Origin: Ctenosaura bakeri
Lineage: Eukaryota; Chordata; Lepidosauria; Squamata; Iguanidae
Assembly: GCA_948474755.1 (NCBI GenBank)
Contig: CAOLHI010000958.1
Location: forward strand, 372,001 to 436,000
Length of the DNA: 64,000 nucleotides
Direction: 5' to 3'
Program-made: the position numbers and the translations under genes
Shown: piece by piece, positions 48,018 to 59,124 of the stretch
Numbering within the stretch: position 1 is the first letter of the stretch
Layout of the letters: the number at the start of each line of letters is the position of its first letter
Notes under the pieces: model-generated
Told to the model about the DNA's origin: nothing
The model's database searches: none
What the model saw: only the letters and a program-made list of their open reading frames with translations

Positions 48018-48663
48018 GTTGTTGATGTGTGCCTTCAAGTCTTTTCTGACTTGCAGTTACCCTAAGGTAAACCTATATGGGTTTTTACTGGCAGAATTTG
48101 TTCAGAGGGGATTTGCCTTTGCCTTCCTCTGAGGTTGAGATAGAGTAGCTTGCCCAAGAACACCTTCTGAGTTTCCATGACTGAGTGGGAATTCAAAATC
48201 TGGTCTCCAGAGTCATAGGCCCTTTCCGCAGCGCACCTTTTCACAGAGCTGGACTGCGGGGATTGCACGGGAAGCCTCTAGCAAGAGGCTCTCATGTCCC
48301 GGTTCCTTCAGCTCTGCAGCTGCCACTTGCTCATGTGAGAACCCCACCTCTTCCTTCCTCAGTGCAGCCTGGGAGTTTCCCAGGCTGCGTTGGGGCAGGA
48401 AGCATGAGAGACGCAGCTCTGGAGCTCCGCACACACAGCAAGTGTGCATGGGGCCCTGGAGCGATGCACAATCACACACCATTTTTGGCTCAAACCTGAA
48501 AATGAAAAAGTGCGTGTGGCACCTGCCAGCCCCTAAAGCGTTGTGCAATTGTGAGTGCTTCATGTGAACTGCTCCTCACACTTGTGTGATGCTCAAGGGG
48601 CTCTTTCACATGGTAAATGCCAAAGGGCCATAGTCCAACACACAAATCACAATGACATGCTGG
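48018..48663 (-). mobile_element. Sauria-type tRNA SINE split by a family C MITE
   Basis: Left part 48018-48217 holds the SINE tail (on plus gtgccttcaagtcttttctg) and body up to ctccagagtcata. The head resumes at 48630 with atagtccaacacacaaatca, caatgacatgctgg. Without the MITE and one ata, the SINE reads through as gagtcatagtccaac, so the SINE is the older of the two. Confidence 0.9.
48218..48629 (-). mobile_element. family C MITE, reverse orientation
   Basis: Inserted in the SINE above. Starts ggccctttccgcagcgcacc and ends ggtaaatgccaaagggcc, with perfect ata duplication (48215-48217, 48630-48632). Interior is the reverse complement of the other family C copies (for example ggctcaaacctgaaaatgaa at 48488). 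Stop-free stretches of 104 and 116 codons are compositional. Confidence 0.95.
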
Positions 48664-49524
48664 ATCCTTGTGGTACACCATTTCATTTGCCATCCTGCCT
48701 GTCAGGCATAGTTTATAATTTCACTCAAGCAAACCACATATAATACAACATAACCCTCTGATTGAAAAGCTATCTCTCTCTCTTTCTCTCTACCCAACAG
48801 AGAGTAAGGAATCTGAAATAAAAATTTTTATCCAAGTCACTATCCTTCCCACAAAGTAGAGTGATTGGAGAGCCCCTTGTGAAATGTGTCAGGGGTTAGA
48901 AGGTGACTCAGAATATGTCCTTTCTTTCTCCATGCCCCCCCACCCCACAATATATTTTCAGATTTTAGATTTTATAAGACTGGCTGGGGCTTTTCCTCAC
49001 TTTTCTGAAGACAGATGCCCAAACAAAGCTTCAAATATGATTCAGCTTCACTTCTTGTAGCTTTGAAGAGATGCCTCCTTTGCTTTTAGAAGCATCAGAA
49101 TCATTTGAATGCTCAGGTATGGGACTTCATCCTACACTCATGCACATCCTAATTTCTATTCTTGAACTCTGTCAGTTCTAATTCACTTTCAGCGTTCAGT
49201 GATGTGAGTCTTATTTGCCTCCTGTGAACCTTTGCCCACAGACACCTTAACAGATAGGAGTAATGCATACATATGTAATAAAGCTCTGCCTTTACTTTAA
49301 TATTTCAGACTTCTGGTGAGACTAGCTGAATGTCATTCCCTTTCAAAATAATAATACAAATACCTAAAGACAAAGCTTGTGATGTGTAAGCACACCCTCT
49401 CCCCATCAGTTGATCTTTTCAAACTTTCCTGTTTGAAATCCTCTGCTACTTGCCATCATTTTCTCCTTCCCCAGAGGAAGCAAAGATCTCCTCAAGTCAA
49501 GACTTCAAGTGGACTGGATGAGAC
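48664..49524. other. unassigned non-coding DNA
   Basis: Nothing recognised except a short (TC)n at 48772-48790. Confidence 0.45.
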
Positions 49525-49527
49525 TTA

Positions 49528-50133
49528 GGCCCTTTTCGCATGGGCCTTTTCTCGCGCGAGAGCCCCGTGAGCCTCGCGGGAGTGGGAGCGTCGCTCCGCA
49601 CAATGCACTCCCACTTCCGCCGGGCTCACGGGGCTGAAGCGGCGCGAGCGCGGGTTTTTTGATTTTTGCTTCCAAGCGAAAATCACCCGCGCTCGCGCAA
49701 CGCTCCCGGCGCCCGTGCGCACTTACCTTTCGTGCGGACCATCCGGGAGCTGGCCGGGTCGCGCTTCCTTCCCTCCGCCCCTGCAGAAGGAAGGGACGGG
49801 GCGGGGCGCTCGCGCGACATGTCCTGCTTCGCGTGCGCGCGCGGGGGGGCGGACGGGAGGAGCGCCTTTCTCTCTCGCGCGGGGGGGCAGACGGGAGGAG
49901 CGCCTTTCTCTCTTCGTGTGCGGGGGGGTATGGAGGGGACAGGCTCCTTTCTCGCGCGCGCGGGGGGGGATGGACAGATGCGCGAGCCACCGCCACCTCC
50001 GGGAGGCTGCTGCTTCGCCGCTCCTTCCTTCGCCTGCGGAATGAAGGAGGGGGAAGCGGCAGCCTCCCGGAGAAGGCTTGTTGCGCGAGCCGCCCTCCCC
50101 CGCTCACGCGAGAAGACTAATGCGAAAAGGGCC
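49528..50133 (+). mobile_element. family C MITE, expanded CpG-rich copy
   Basis: Starts ggcccttttcgcatgggc and ends taatgcgaaaagggcc with a perfect tta duplication (49525-49527, 50134-50136), so the borders are certain. At 606 bp it is about 190 bp longer than its relatives. Gains are a minisatellite (about 49838-49980) and a long hairpin (about 49997-50073). The start and middle keep the family order (agccccgtgagcctcgcggg, gcacaatgcactcccacttc, gtgcgcacttacctttcg). It is far richer in CpG than any other segment here. The 109-200 codon frames on both strands come from GC-rich sequence lacking stops and are not genes. Confidence 0.95.
49838..49980. repeat. G-rich minisatellite inside the MITE
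   Basis: About 3.5 units of about 40 bp, each with gcgcgcggggggg followed by acgggaggagcgcctttctc or a variant. It alternates CpG runs with runs of seven or eight G. Confidence 0.85.
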
Positions 50134-50136
50134 TTA

Positions 50137-50906
50137 GAATGGAGCCAGACTCCTTAAGTGGGAGCAGTTTGCATTTCATGTACTGCACTTGGAAGTTTTA
50201 TATGACAGAGAGAAGACTTCTCCAAAAGTAATGACAAATATATATTTTAATGGGTATTTTGTTTTGGGGTATTTGGAAGAGCTTCCAGACCATAAGAACT
50301 CCCATCTGCAGTCTGAAGACATGTAACCAGATCACGTGAACAAGCACATAGTGGGCAGTCAGATGCATTTTTTTTTTGTACCTTCCTCTCAAACTCCAGA
50401 TCACAGGAGTCTGCCACTACCTTTTCCTCGATCCTGTAGATCTTGGGTGAGCAACCTGAAGGCTATTTGGGGCCCTCATGCAGCTGATTTTCATGCAGCT
50501 GGAAGGAGCCTAGAAAAAGAGGAGGAAAAGAGGGAATTAAAATGGATTAAATTATACAAGAAGAAAAAGAAGCCTTCAGCAGCAATTTGTTGAGGCCTTT
50601 GATGGGTAGATGGGTGGAAGCATAGAAAAAGAGAATCCCTTTGTAAATTATCTGTTCAAACCTCAGGTAAGAGTGACTCATTTCTTCCTCAGCAGTATGC
50701 TGTCCATAGAAAAGGATAGGATAGTGATAAATTAAAATCAAATTCAAAAGGGTTAGGAGACAGAAGGGATAGTCTTGCCTGGTTTTGACTTCAGAGACAT
50801 CTACTGAAATTATGTAACCCCTAAAATAATGTGGATCTTGACTTGAGGTTCTCTTCTCCTGCTATGGATGCTAACCAACTTTACTTCGAAGATTCTTAGT
50901 GAGAAC
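50137..50906. other. unassigned non-coding DNA
   Basis: No recognisable gene or mobile element. Confidence 0.45.
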
Positions 50907-50914
50907 CTCTACAT

Positions 50915-51052
50915 CAGTGGTTCTCAACCTGTGGGTCCCCAGATGTTCAAAAACTTCAGCTCCCAGAAGCCCTGAGCATTGACCATAGTGACTGGGGCTT
51001 CTGGGAGCTGAAGTCCAAAAACATCTGGGGACCCACAGGTTGAGAACCACTG
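50915..51052. mobile_element. hAT-type MITE, intact
   Basis: 138 bp. Termini cagtggttctcaacctgtgg and ccacaggttgagaaccactg are perfect inverted repeats; pairing continues through gtccccagatgtt and, after a break, cagctcccagaagcc. A perfect 8-bp target duplication ctctacat (50907-50914, 51053-51060) is diagnostic of the hAT superfamily. No coding capacity. Confidence 0.98.
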
Positions 51053-51060
51053 CTCTACAT

Positions 51061-51480
51061 GAATTTTGATGCCTATAGGATAAAAAAAAAACTGCTAATA
51101 ACAGAAATGAGATGTTCTTTTATGCCACCAAAAGCTGATGTAGCTAAATGGCTGAGAATCATGACTCTGTTCTATGGAATCCTGGAATTTGTAGTCTGCA
51201 TTTAGGATTGTCTGCTAGAGACCTCTAGTGCTTTAAACCAGGGTAGACAATAGTTCTAAAACTTTGGTTTTCCAAATGCATGGGACTTCAGTTGCCGGAG
51301 TCCGTGATCACTGGCTTCATTAGCTGAGAATTCTGGGCTCTGAAGTCCAAAACATCTGGAGTACCAAATATTGACCAGAAGTGGAGTGAGGAATTCTACA
51401 TACCTCACAAATTGCAAACCTCAAGTTTCCTTCAGATGGAGCCATGACCAATAAACTGGTATGAAATGAAACTGAGATAA
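51061..51480. mobile_element. fragments of two old foldback elements
   Basis: gttctatggaatcctggaat and tttgtagtct (51168-51200), then gcaaacctcaagtttccttc and agatggagcca (51415-51450), are the arms of an old family A-like element. Between them, ttggttttccaaatgcatgg to ctggagtaccaaa (51260-51370) looks like a separate hAT-like foldback. Borders uncertain. Confidence 0.4.
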
Positions 51481-52586
51481 CTGTACTGCAGATGCACCCA
51501 AAGGGAAAGACAGAGCTACGTACTTCCTTCTTCCTTCACCCAAAGACTGCCTCTTTCCTTAGAGAGCTACTTTTCTATTATTTAATGGAAGAGAAATGCA
51601 CTAACTACCAGCAAAGAACTTAAGGCACAGAAAATTAATGGACATTAACAGTGGACAGATTCCAATTACTTACTACACTTTCAGACTTAAAGAAACCTCA
51701 AAGGTTTTAGAAGTGCAAACACTGTTTGGGGGTGGGGCACCCAAAATGATAATGAGGACAGAAGGTGTTAATTGGTGACAGAAGACTGACTCAATGGAAT
51801 GGATGGAATGGGGGTAGATAAAGGGGGGGGAATGGAGTATCCTTGGAAAAAAGGCATGTCTGGCTACTGGGAGATCTGGTCAGAGGTTCTACAAGTTGCA
51901 ATATTATATCTCAGGTCCCATTCGCTTCATTCTAATGATTCTGTAGTAATTCAAGCTGCAGATACGTAGACGAGCGTCAGAATTGTGCTGATTGATATAC
52001 CAAAACATAGTGCCTTTTGGAAGGAGGTTAATATGTGCTGAGTCTGGCTGGCTTGCTCTTTGTTTACCACCTTTGTATCCCGCTATGCACCACACATGGA
52101 ACAAGATCCTACCGGTATATCAATTAGGTGGAACATAATGCTCTGGCCACACAGTTCCATGTACACCACCATGTACATCTTTTTTTTAAATTGTTTTTCC
52201 AGCTCTTTGTAACCCATACAAATCTTCCCAAGTCCCAGGAGAGACTGCTGTGGGGAGGACAAAGAGATGGAAAGCAGTTCAGATGTTTATGAATTGGCTT
52301 ATCTCAGCTCAGAGGGGAAAGGAAATGGGTACATCCACCTATTCCTTTCTCTTGAAGCTTCTTTACTTGTATTGCATCCCCAATCTCTCTGCCCACCACC
52401 AATAAATAGCAGCAGCAGCCACTCCACCTGGGATTTGAGAGTGTGGGGGTAGGAGTTTGAGGTGTTGCACAAAGGGCTACAGAATAATATGTAGTGGTCC
52501 ATCCAAAGATACATATGCATGCAGAAGCCACACTTCCATATTCATGTATCACTAATAAGATTCTGGACCTTATAGGGAAGGACTGA
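51481..52586. other. unassigned non-coding DNA
   Basis: No recognisable gene or mobile element. Confidence 0.45.
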
Positions 52587-52787
52587 GGCCATTTCCAGAC
52601 GAAACTATTATAGTATTATTATTCCACTTCAACATTCTATGGTGTCCTAGGGTGTGTAGTTTAGAGAGGGGCTTTTAGAATTCTCAACCAGAGAGCTCTT
52701 TGGCTTCAGTAACCTATGAACCTCAGAATTCCACAGAATGTTTAAAGCAGAATAATGACACTATAACAGTGTAGGGCAGACACGGCC
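52587..52787. mobile_element. family A MITE, full palindromic form
   Basis: Starts ggccatttccagacgaaac and ends gtagggcagacacggcc. Both arms and the ccagagagctctttggcttc centre are present. Flanks tga and taa. Older than the 32.4 kb copy by eye. Confidence 0.88.
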
Positions 52788-54525
52788 TAAAAGACTCACT
52801 TCTTCAGGCCATTGGATAGCATGGGTGGAGATGGCTCTGTAGTATGGTAAACTTAGTGAAGTTGGATGCCGGAGGGGATTCAACATTTTCTAAAGGTATA
52901 TGTTGTCAAATGTAGTTTAAACTTCATTTGTAAATGAAATTCATTCATTTTGCTGAATGTGATTTTTTTTTTTTTTAGCTGTTGGGTGATGGCAATTCTT
53001 GAGATAATGGCAGTCCTTGGGATGTTTAGTCGTTTATCTTTAAATACTTGAGGTCTCTGTTTATATTTATTTCTAGCAGTGGATGTAGACACAATAATTG
53101 ATATTTCTTCCCAATTGTTACAGAATCCTGGCCACCATTTTCTTGGTTGAATGGGATATATATTTGAAAAGTCAGATTCCTACTTGCTGTAACTACCAAA
53201 TCCCACCTTGCTTTCCTTCTTAAATTACTCAGTTCTATCCTGGCTCAGATTCTTTCAAGCACTTCCTTTCACTTGTGAGCTTTCCCTCTTGTGCACTCTG
53301 ATTCACTTAGAGTTTGATTTACATTAATGTAGCCTTTTTGTAATTCCTATATGTATGAGGCCTGACTCCCATATGTCAAACTATAATGAATTTGAAATAA
53401 AACATTAGGCTAACTGTAGGCTGATTTCCTTTTCAGACTGAACAGTTCCCACAACTGGCATAATTCAGCAACCAAAGTTGGTTAAGAACCACGATCTTTA
53501 CACAAAGCATTTGTTATAGTTGTTCCTACCCTTGCTGTGCCTTCTAGTGGAATATTCCTAAAATCAAGCTGCTCCCTTCTGAATGTTCTATGATCACTAT
53601 TACTAGAGGAAAACATGGAACCACCATATCTCTTCTCGAACTCTTAAGGGCTGAGGGGTAAAAGAATGGTTCTGATTTTTCTCTGAAGGCATGCCAAGGC
53701 TGGTCTGAATGGCAAGAACTGGTTTGGAGCTGCACTGTAAATTCTCCATTCCTCAGTAGTGTAGGTTGTTTCCTTCTCCCTTTCTTTTATGAGTGACTGA
53801 AGAGAGAATCAGAAGTTGCTCAAAATACAATTGGGGGATATTACTTTGTACAGATTGTTGGATTTTGTCAGGTATGTAACTCTAGGCCTAAAGTAGCCTT
53901 CTCCTTGAGTGAAATCCACTTAGCTGGCACATTGTTTGCTTCTGCAAGGTCTGTAGCAAAAGTCCTGAAACTAAATGGTTCCTTGGGCTTCTATCAAAGT
54001 CGCTGAATCACTAAGTTTGCTTGACATAGAATGCCATATTGTATTGTTCAAGTGATGCGCTGACTGCTATTGTGAAATGGCCCTGGTGGTATAAAATACA
54101 CACCCAAGGAGTGGCAAAGGATAAGTGCAATGACTCACCAGCCACAACAAAGCCCTTCCTGTCACTCAGACCATACCTGCCAAGATGTGAAGGATGTGAA
54201 CTTGATGGGGACATGAGAATGATTACAGTCATAAACAAAAATTACATGGATTGCTGGAAAAGCCTACAGGTTAGGTAGTCCCAGTTTTTGAGAGCAGATG
54301 TTAATATGTAATTTAGAGAATAACAACGTAGATTTATGTGGGGAGTTGTAAATAGCTGGGACATTCAGTGGCACTGGAATGGCTTCAGTAGGAATGGTTG
54401 CTTTCCCCTTCACATATTACAATAAGGGATTTGATTCAGCCTGTTCCTTACACAATGTGTTTAATAAGAGGTTTGCTTTATATTTTTCCAAGAGTGATTG
54501 AAGACTGTAGATTGAATCTTGTTGA
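52788..54525. other. unassigned non-coding DNA
   Basis: No recognisable gene or mobile element. T-rich run at 52964-52977. Confidence 0.45.
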
Positions 54526-55039
54526 TTAGTTCCAACTAGAGTAGACCTATTCAATTAATTGTTGAATCTTAGGATCTTTTCGCATGGCATTTGCCGTGTG
54601 AAAGGTCCCCTTGAGTGTCGTGCGACTGTGAGGAGCAGTCCACACGATGCACTCACAATCGCATGACACTCCAGGGTCTGGCAGGCACCGTTTGCACACT
54701 TTTTCATTTTCAGCTTTGAGAAGAAAATGGTGTGTGATCACGTATTGCTCTGGGGTCCCACGCACATTTGCCTTGTGTGCGGAGCTCTAGAGCTGCGGCA
54801 CTTCTGCTTCGTGCCCCAGCACAGCCTGGGAAACTCCCACACTGCATTGTGGAAGGAAGAGGCATGACTTTTGCTTGAGCGGCGGCAGCTGCGGAGCTGA
54901 AGGAACCTTTTGCTGGAGGCTGCTTGCACAATTCCTGCACCCCAGCTCCATGAAAAGGTGCATTGTGGAAATTGCCTAAGGTCAACCCATAGGTAAATCC
55001 TAGTAAATTGATTTACTGGGTCTACGCCAGTTAGCAACA
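54526..55039. mobile_element. foldback element G split by a family C MITE
   Basis: Left arm ccaactagagtagacctatt, caattaattg and right arm taaattgatttactgggtct, acgccagttagcaac are imperfect inverted repeats, of the 'agtagacccattgaaatcaatggg' type common in reptiles. The family C element sits between them. Confidence 0.6.
54572..54976 (+). mobile_element. family C MITE
   Basis: Starts ggatcttttcgcatggc and ends gcattgtggaaattgcc. Flanks tta and taa, a 3-bp duplication with one change. All family landmarks are present (ccccttgagtgtcgtgcgac, ttttcatttttcagc-type block, ccccagcacagcctgggaaa, ggctgcttgcacaattcctg). Confidence 0.9.
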
Positions 55040-55485
55040 GAATTCAGACTTCCATTGGCAAGAGATGATTTGCCAACATTATGGAACAGTTTCACATAGC
55101 ATCTGTGATGTGGCAAATGAGAAACTTGTGTAATTCTTTATATTATTCCTTTATTCCTTATAAGGCACACCACAGGAATGTATCCTCTGAGGTATGTGTG
55201 TGTGTGTGTGTGTGTGTGTGTTGTGTATTAATGTGAATTAGCACTGAGAGTGACATTCAGCATTCCAGAAATGAAGAAAAGAAGTCACACACAAGTTGCT
55301 TACCCAGTCTTTCCCTGTGTTTCTGAGTCCTATGAGAGGATGATGAATTCTAGAAAAAAAATCTAGATTGTTGACCTTGAGTTCATGTGCTGATCTGGCA
55401 AGTCTTCCTTGGGTTTTCACCATGATTTAGACCAATTTGTCTTATGAAAATTTAGGAATGGGTTTTTAAAGCCACTTTTAAATAT
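55040..55485. other. unassigned, with (TG)n
   Basis: A perfect (TG)n of about 13 units lies at 55195-55221. Nothing else recognised. Confidence 0.6.
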
Positions 55486-56091
55486 CAGTTGTGTGATACA
55501 TGCTGCTGCTGTGATTGAAGAACAACTGATTGTGAATGGGGCCAAGCCAGTGAGCAGGATAGATGATGCCTCTGAGATCAAGGAGCAACCGACTGTGCCG
55601 AGGACTGGGCCAGTGAGTGAGCAACTCAACCTGCAAACATCCCCTGCACTGGAAGGTCAAACAGAGACAGAATTGCCTCAACCAGCTCATGATGGAGAAG
55701 GAACCAGCAGTGATGCAGAAGAGTGGCAGCCACCTGTGCCCATCAGCCCTCAATCATGAAGAAGGCTAAAACAGGCTATATAGAGAGAGGGTTCATGGAC
55801 TAGGTTGAGGAAACAATAACAAGCAGCACCTGCTCACAGTGGCTATTTAAGTCTGCTGGCGTGGCTGCTCTTTGCTTGCAGCAAATTACTAGCAAGCCCT
55901 CATGACCTTTGTGTCTCCTGCTCCCTGAAATCCTCCAGATGGATCTCTGCCTCCTGAACCTTTGGACTGGACCTTGACCTGGCTTGGCTTGTGTTTTCCT
56001 GGTGTTTGGTATATTTGGACTCTCCCTGAAAGTATTCCTGACCTCCCTCCTCCCTTGCTGGCTGTGGCTTGGCAGGGAAAGATTCCTGACA
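55486..56091 (+). mobile_element. probable Ty3/Gypsy-type LTR remnant
   Basis: A plausible LTR layout: TATA-like ggctatttaagtctgctg (about 55841), a C/T-rich leader-like region with repeated ggac/ctgacc motifs (tttggactggaccttgacct, tatttggactctccctgaa) and a CA end at 56091 followed by agttgaccc. Upstream, an 88-codon acidic frame (55493-55759, rich in E, Q, P; ..GEGTSSDAEEW..) could be the tail of a Gypsy polyprotein next to its 3' LTR, or just U3. No integrase or RT motif. Family assignment rests on resemblance to lizard Gypsy LTRs from memory. Confidence 0.4.
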
Positions 56092-57940
56092 AGTTGACCC
56101 AATTCCCCTCTCCTTTTTTTTTTTTTGGACCTGTGTATTAATCAGAACAGAATTTTTCTTCAGTTTTTTAAATTCCCATATTTTTAATACAGTTTTTTGG
56201 GCTCGTAAACATATCAAAATACCTATTTTAGTTTTAAATGCCTGTGTAATATTATATGGCTTCATTATTAGGTAGCTTAGCAAGAATACATTTTTTTTTC
56301 TTTTTTCCATATGTGAAATTAACAGGATGGCACCAGACATTCCAGGCTCAGAAGGGCATGCAGTCAAGGAACAGCTAAGTATGAGACTGCTTGTCTGTCA
56401 AAAATATTGGACCCCATCAAGAAACTATCTCGAGATCTGAAACCACAAGGGCAGGCTTCAATGCTCAGTTGAGTCGCTTGAAGGGTCCTGGTCCCTTTGA
56501 CTGACATCCCATTATACCAGCATTAGAAGGAAGTATTCAAGGGGGTCCAGGTCTTTTATGGGCATCCTCATCATATTCAGGCACAACAATTCAGCTCTGA
56601 AATGTCAGTACCATAATGCTGAATTAATATTAAGGAAAGAATTATGAGCTAGCTAAGTTACTCTATCACCCATAAAAAAGATAGAAAATATGAAACACAT
56701 CAAAATATGCATAGTTTCTCATAAGAGTATTATATAATTGCATTCTCTGATTATCAGTTTACTGGATTGAGTCTTCTGCAAGAATTCAAAGAATTCTGAG
56801 AGTCCCAGTTCAAAAAGTAAAATTTTGGTTCTCCAGTCAGGCTTGGACATTCTCTTTCTAAGGCAGAACTGGAAAGCATGTGGTCTCCAAAACTGTTTTA
56901 CTCCATTTCCTTTCAGGTGAATCCAGACTGGACACTATTAAATCATTTTGTGAATAGGAGATTAGCAACACCTGGAGGGACATAAGCTCCCTTAACCCTG
57001 GTCCAGGAGTGGCCTTCATGCTTATGAAAGGATGGTTACAAAAGCCTTCAAATGTATCAATATAGTCAACTGTAAACTAGTGAGATCACTCCTTCCAAGG
57101 TTTTTTACTTCTGGACCTGAGTGGAGGTAGCTGCAGAAGTCTCTGAAGGACTTTATTCTATGACTCACATCCTCTGTAGGTAGTGTGGCTTCCCCTGCAA
57201 CCCCCATCACTAGAACTGAAAAGAGCTCAGTCATTCCTAACGTGTCATCTCTCCCCAGGCAGCATGACATCTTGATTGTACTCTCCATGCTGAACAGTGG
57301 AAAAGAAGGGTGAAAGTAGGAGAGAACCCAACTGACGCTGGGCAGTGGTACTGCATGCCATAATTGAACTTGGATAGCTTAGATATGGATGCTCTGATGA
57401 TTTGGATGCTCCTACCAGAATGCTAGTGACACTCCTGCTTCTACTCTTCCCTCTGTCCTTCCATTCCACAATCATATTTATCTTTCTGTGTCAGAAGTGA
57501 TGGAAATCTTAGTCATCAATGTTAGATTGTGTATCACAGTGTCCAGTGCTTCTGACATTTAGCACAGTTTTGGAACAGGAACAAAATAGATGGAGGCTCA
57601 AGAGCTGTAGATGGAAAGGAATTTATCAGCATTGAGATTCTCAAAGAAAGTGTCCTTTTTGAACCTCTGAAGACTTATAGAGCTCACCTTGCTTTGGAAA
57701 TTCACACACATGCATGATTAGTTGTGCACTGTTTATTGTGGGGATATAAAACATATACCAAATCATGTGTTCTGTTTAGTAATACAAGTGGATCAAAAAA
57801 GCATGCATTTCAGAAGTAGGCACAAATGTATTTAGGCAATGGGGAAAATTAACATTAGGAAAAAAACATACCAACAACAATGCTAGAATTAAAAATAACC
57901 TCCCAACCTGTATGAACCAAGTTGATGGACTGAGAAGCTC
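56092..57940. other. unassigned non-coding DNA
   Basis: No recognisable gene or mobile element. The 155-codon minus frame at 55900-56367 runs across the LTR-like end and poly-A/T tracts and has no domain. Confidence 0.45.
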
Positions 57941-58571
57941 AGAATCATGGAGCTGGAAGAGATCACAAGGGCCATCTAGACTAACCCCTGCCATGCAGGA
58001 ATACATAAGCAAAGCATTCTTGACAGATAGTCATCCAGTCTCTGTTTAAAAAACTCAAAATAAGGAGACTCCACCACATTCTGAGGCAGCATATTCCACT
58101 GTTGAACTGCTTTTACCATAAGGAAGTTCTTCTTAATGTTTAGATGGAATCTTTCTTCCTGAAGTTTGAAGACATTGCTCCATGTCCTAATCTTTGGAAC
58201 AGCAGAAAACAAGCTTGCTCCATCCTCCACATGACATTCCTTCAAATATTTAAACTTGGCTATCATGTCATCTCTTCTCCAGGCTAAACATATCCAGCTT
58301 CCTAAGCCACTCTTCACAGGGCATGGTTTCCAGGCCTTTTATCACTTTGATTGCCCTCCTGTAAATTCAGCTTGCCAATATCGTTCTTGAATTGTGGTGG
58401 CCAGAACCAGACGCAGTATTCCAGGTGAGTTCTGACCAAAGCAGAACAGAGGGGCATTATTACTTCCCTTGACCTAGATCCTATAATCCTATTGATGCAG
58501 CTTAGAACCATATTGGCTTTTTTAGTTGTCACATCACACTGCCGATTCATGTTCAGCCTGTAGTCTACTAA
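57941..58571 (-). mobile_element. CR1 LINE 3' part with RT C-terminus
   Basis: On minus, 58314-58571 reads ..YRLNMNRQCDVTTKKANMVLSCINRIIGSRSREVIMPLCSALVRTHLEYCVWFWPPQFKNDIGKL.., and 57976-58317 reads ..VKAVQQWNMLPQNVVESPYFEFFKQRLDDYL.., together the C-terminal quarter of CR1 ORF2. A 1-2 base change shifts the frame between them. The terminal agaatcatgg repeat lies at 57941. Upstream, the element is cut by a family B MITE. Confidence 0.92.
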
Positions 58572-59112
58572 GGCCCTTTCTGCACTAGGCAATTAGAACG
58601 GGGCAGTGCATCTTCGCAGGGAGGTCATCTGCACCTTGGAATGGACTAGGAGCAGACTACTTACCAGAGATCCGCACCTCAGTCCGCTCCAAGATGATGC
58701 CAAGTGGTCCTCCTGCATGTTTTTGAAAGACCGGAAAAAAACAGGTCTTTATTTTCCTGGAATGAGCCATTGCATTCTTGCTCCCTTGTGCAGATTCACA
58801 GGCTCACACCAACGTGAGCCTGCAATCTGCGGATGGCGGGCTTTAGGCATGGCGATCTTCAGCAGTTGGTCGGGACTCACAAAGCCAGAAGCCGCCATTT
58901 TGGAAGCCAGAAGCTGTCATTTTGGAAGCTGGAAGCCACCATTTTGGAAGCTGGGGCAGTGCAGATCTACAGACCTCGCACTGCTCCAACTCACTCTGGA
59001 CCAAGGAGGAGCCCTGCGGAAGGGCTTCAGGGACAGTCCTTATTGCTTCGGACCCCAGAAGAAGCAGTAGGTAATGGCACGGAGCGATTCCCTCGCCTCG
59101 TGCAGAAAGGAC
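58572..59112 (+). mobile_element. family B MITE inserted in CR1
   Basis: Starts ggccctttctgcactaggc and ends cctcgtgcagaaagg. Family B landmarks: tctgcaccttggaatggact, the central palindrome gaaagaccgg..caggtcttt, caggctcacaccaacgtgag and gccattttggaag, here tripled (58893-58950: gccattttggaagccagaag and two variants). Flanks taa and tga are only a partial duplication. The 154-codon frame is not a gene. Confidence 0.8.
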
Positions 59113-59124
59113 TGAAGACTCCTA

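Noticed and set aside
49505..50157. Open frames of 200, 163, 153 and 109 codons on both strands
   Set aside because: They lie inside a GC-rich MITE with a perfect target duplication. The frames overlap on both strands and are rich in Arg, Ala, Gly and Pro because stops are rare in CpG-rich DNA.
15541..52787. CRISPR-like array from the regularly repeated palindromes
   Set aside because: The copies are dispersed over tens of kilobases with unequal spacing and transposon ends, in a vertebrate genome.
55900..56367. 155-codon minus frame
   Set aside because: Runs across the LTR-like end and poly-A tracts; Lys-rich low complexity and no domain.
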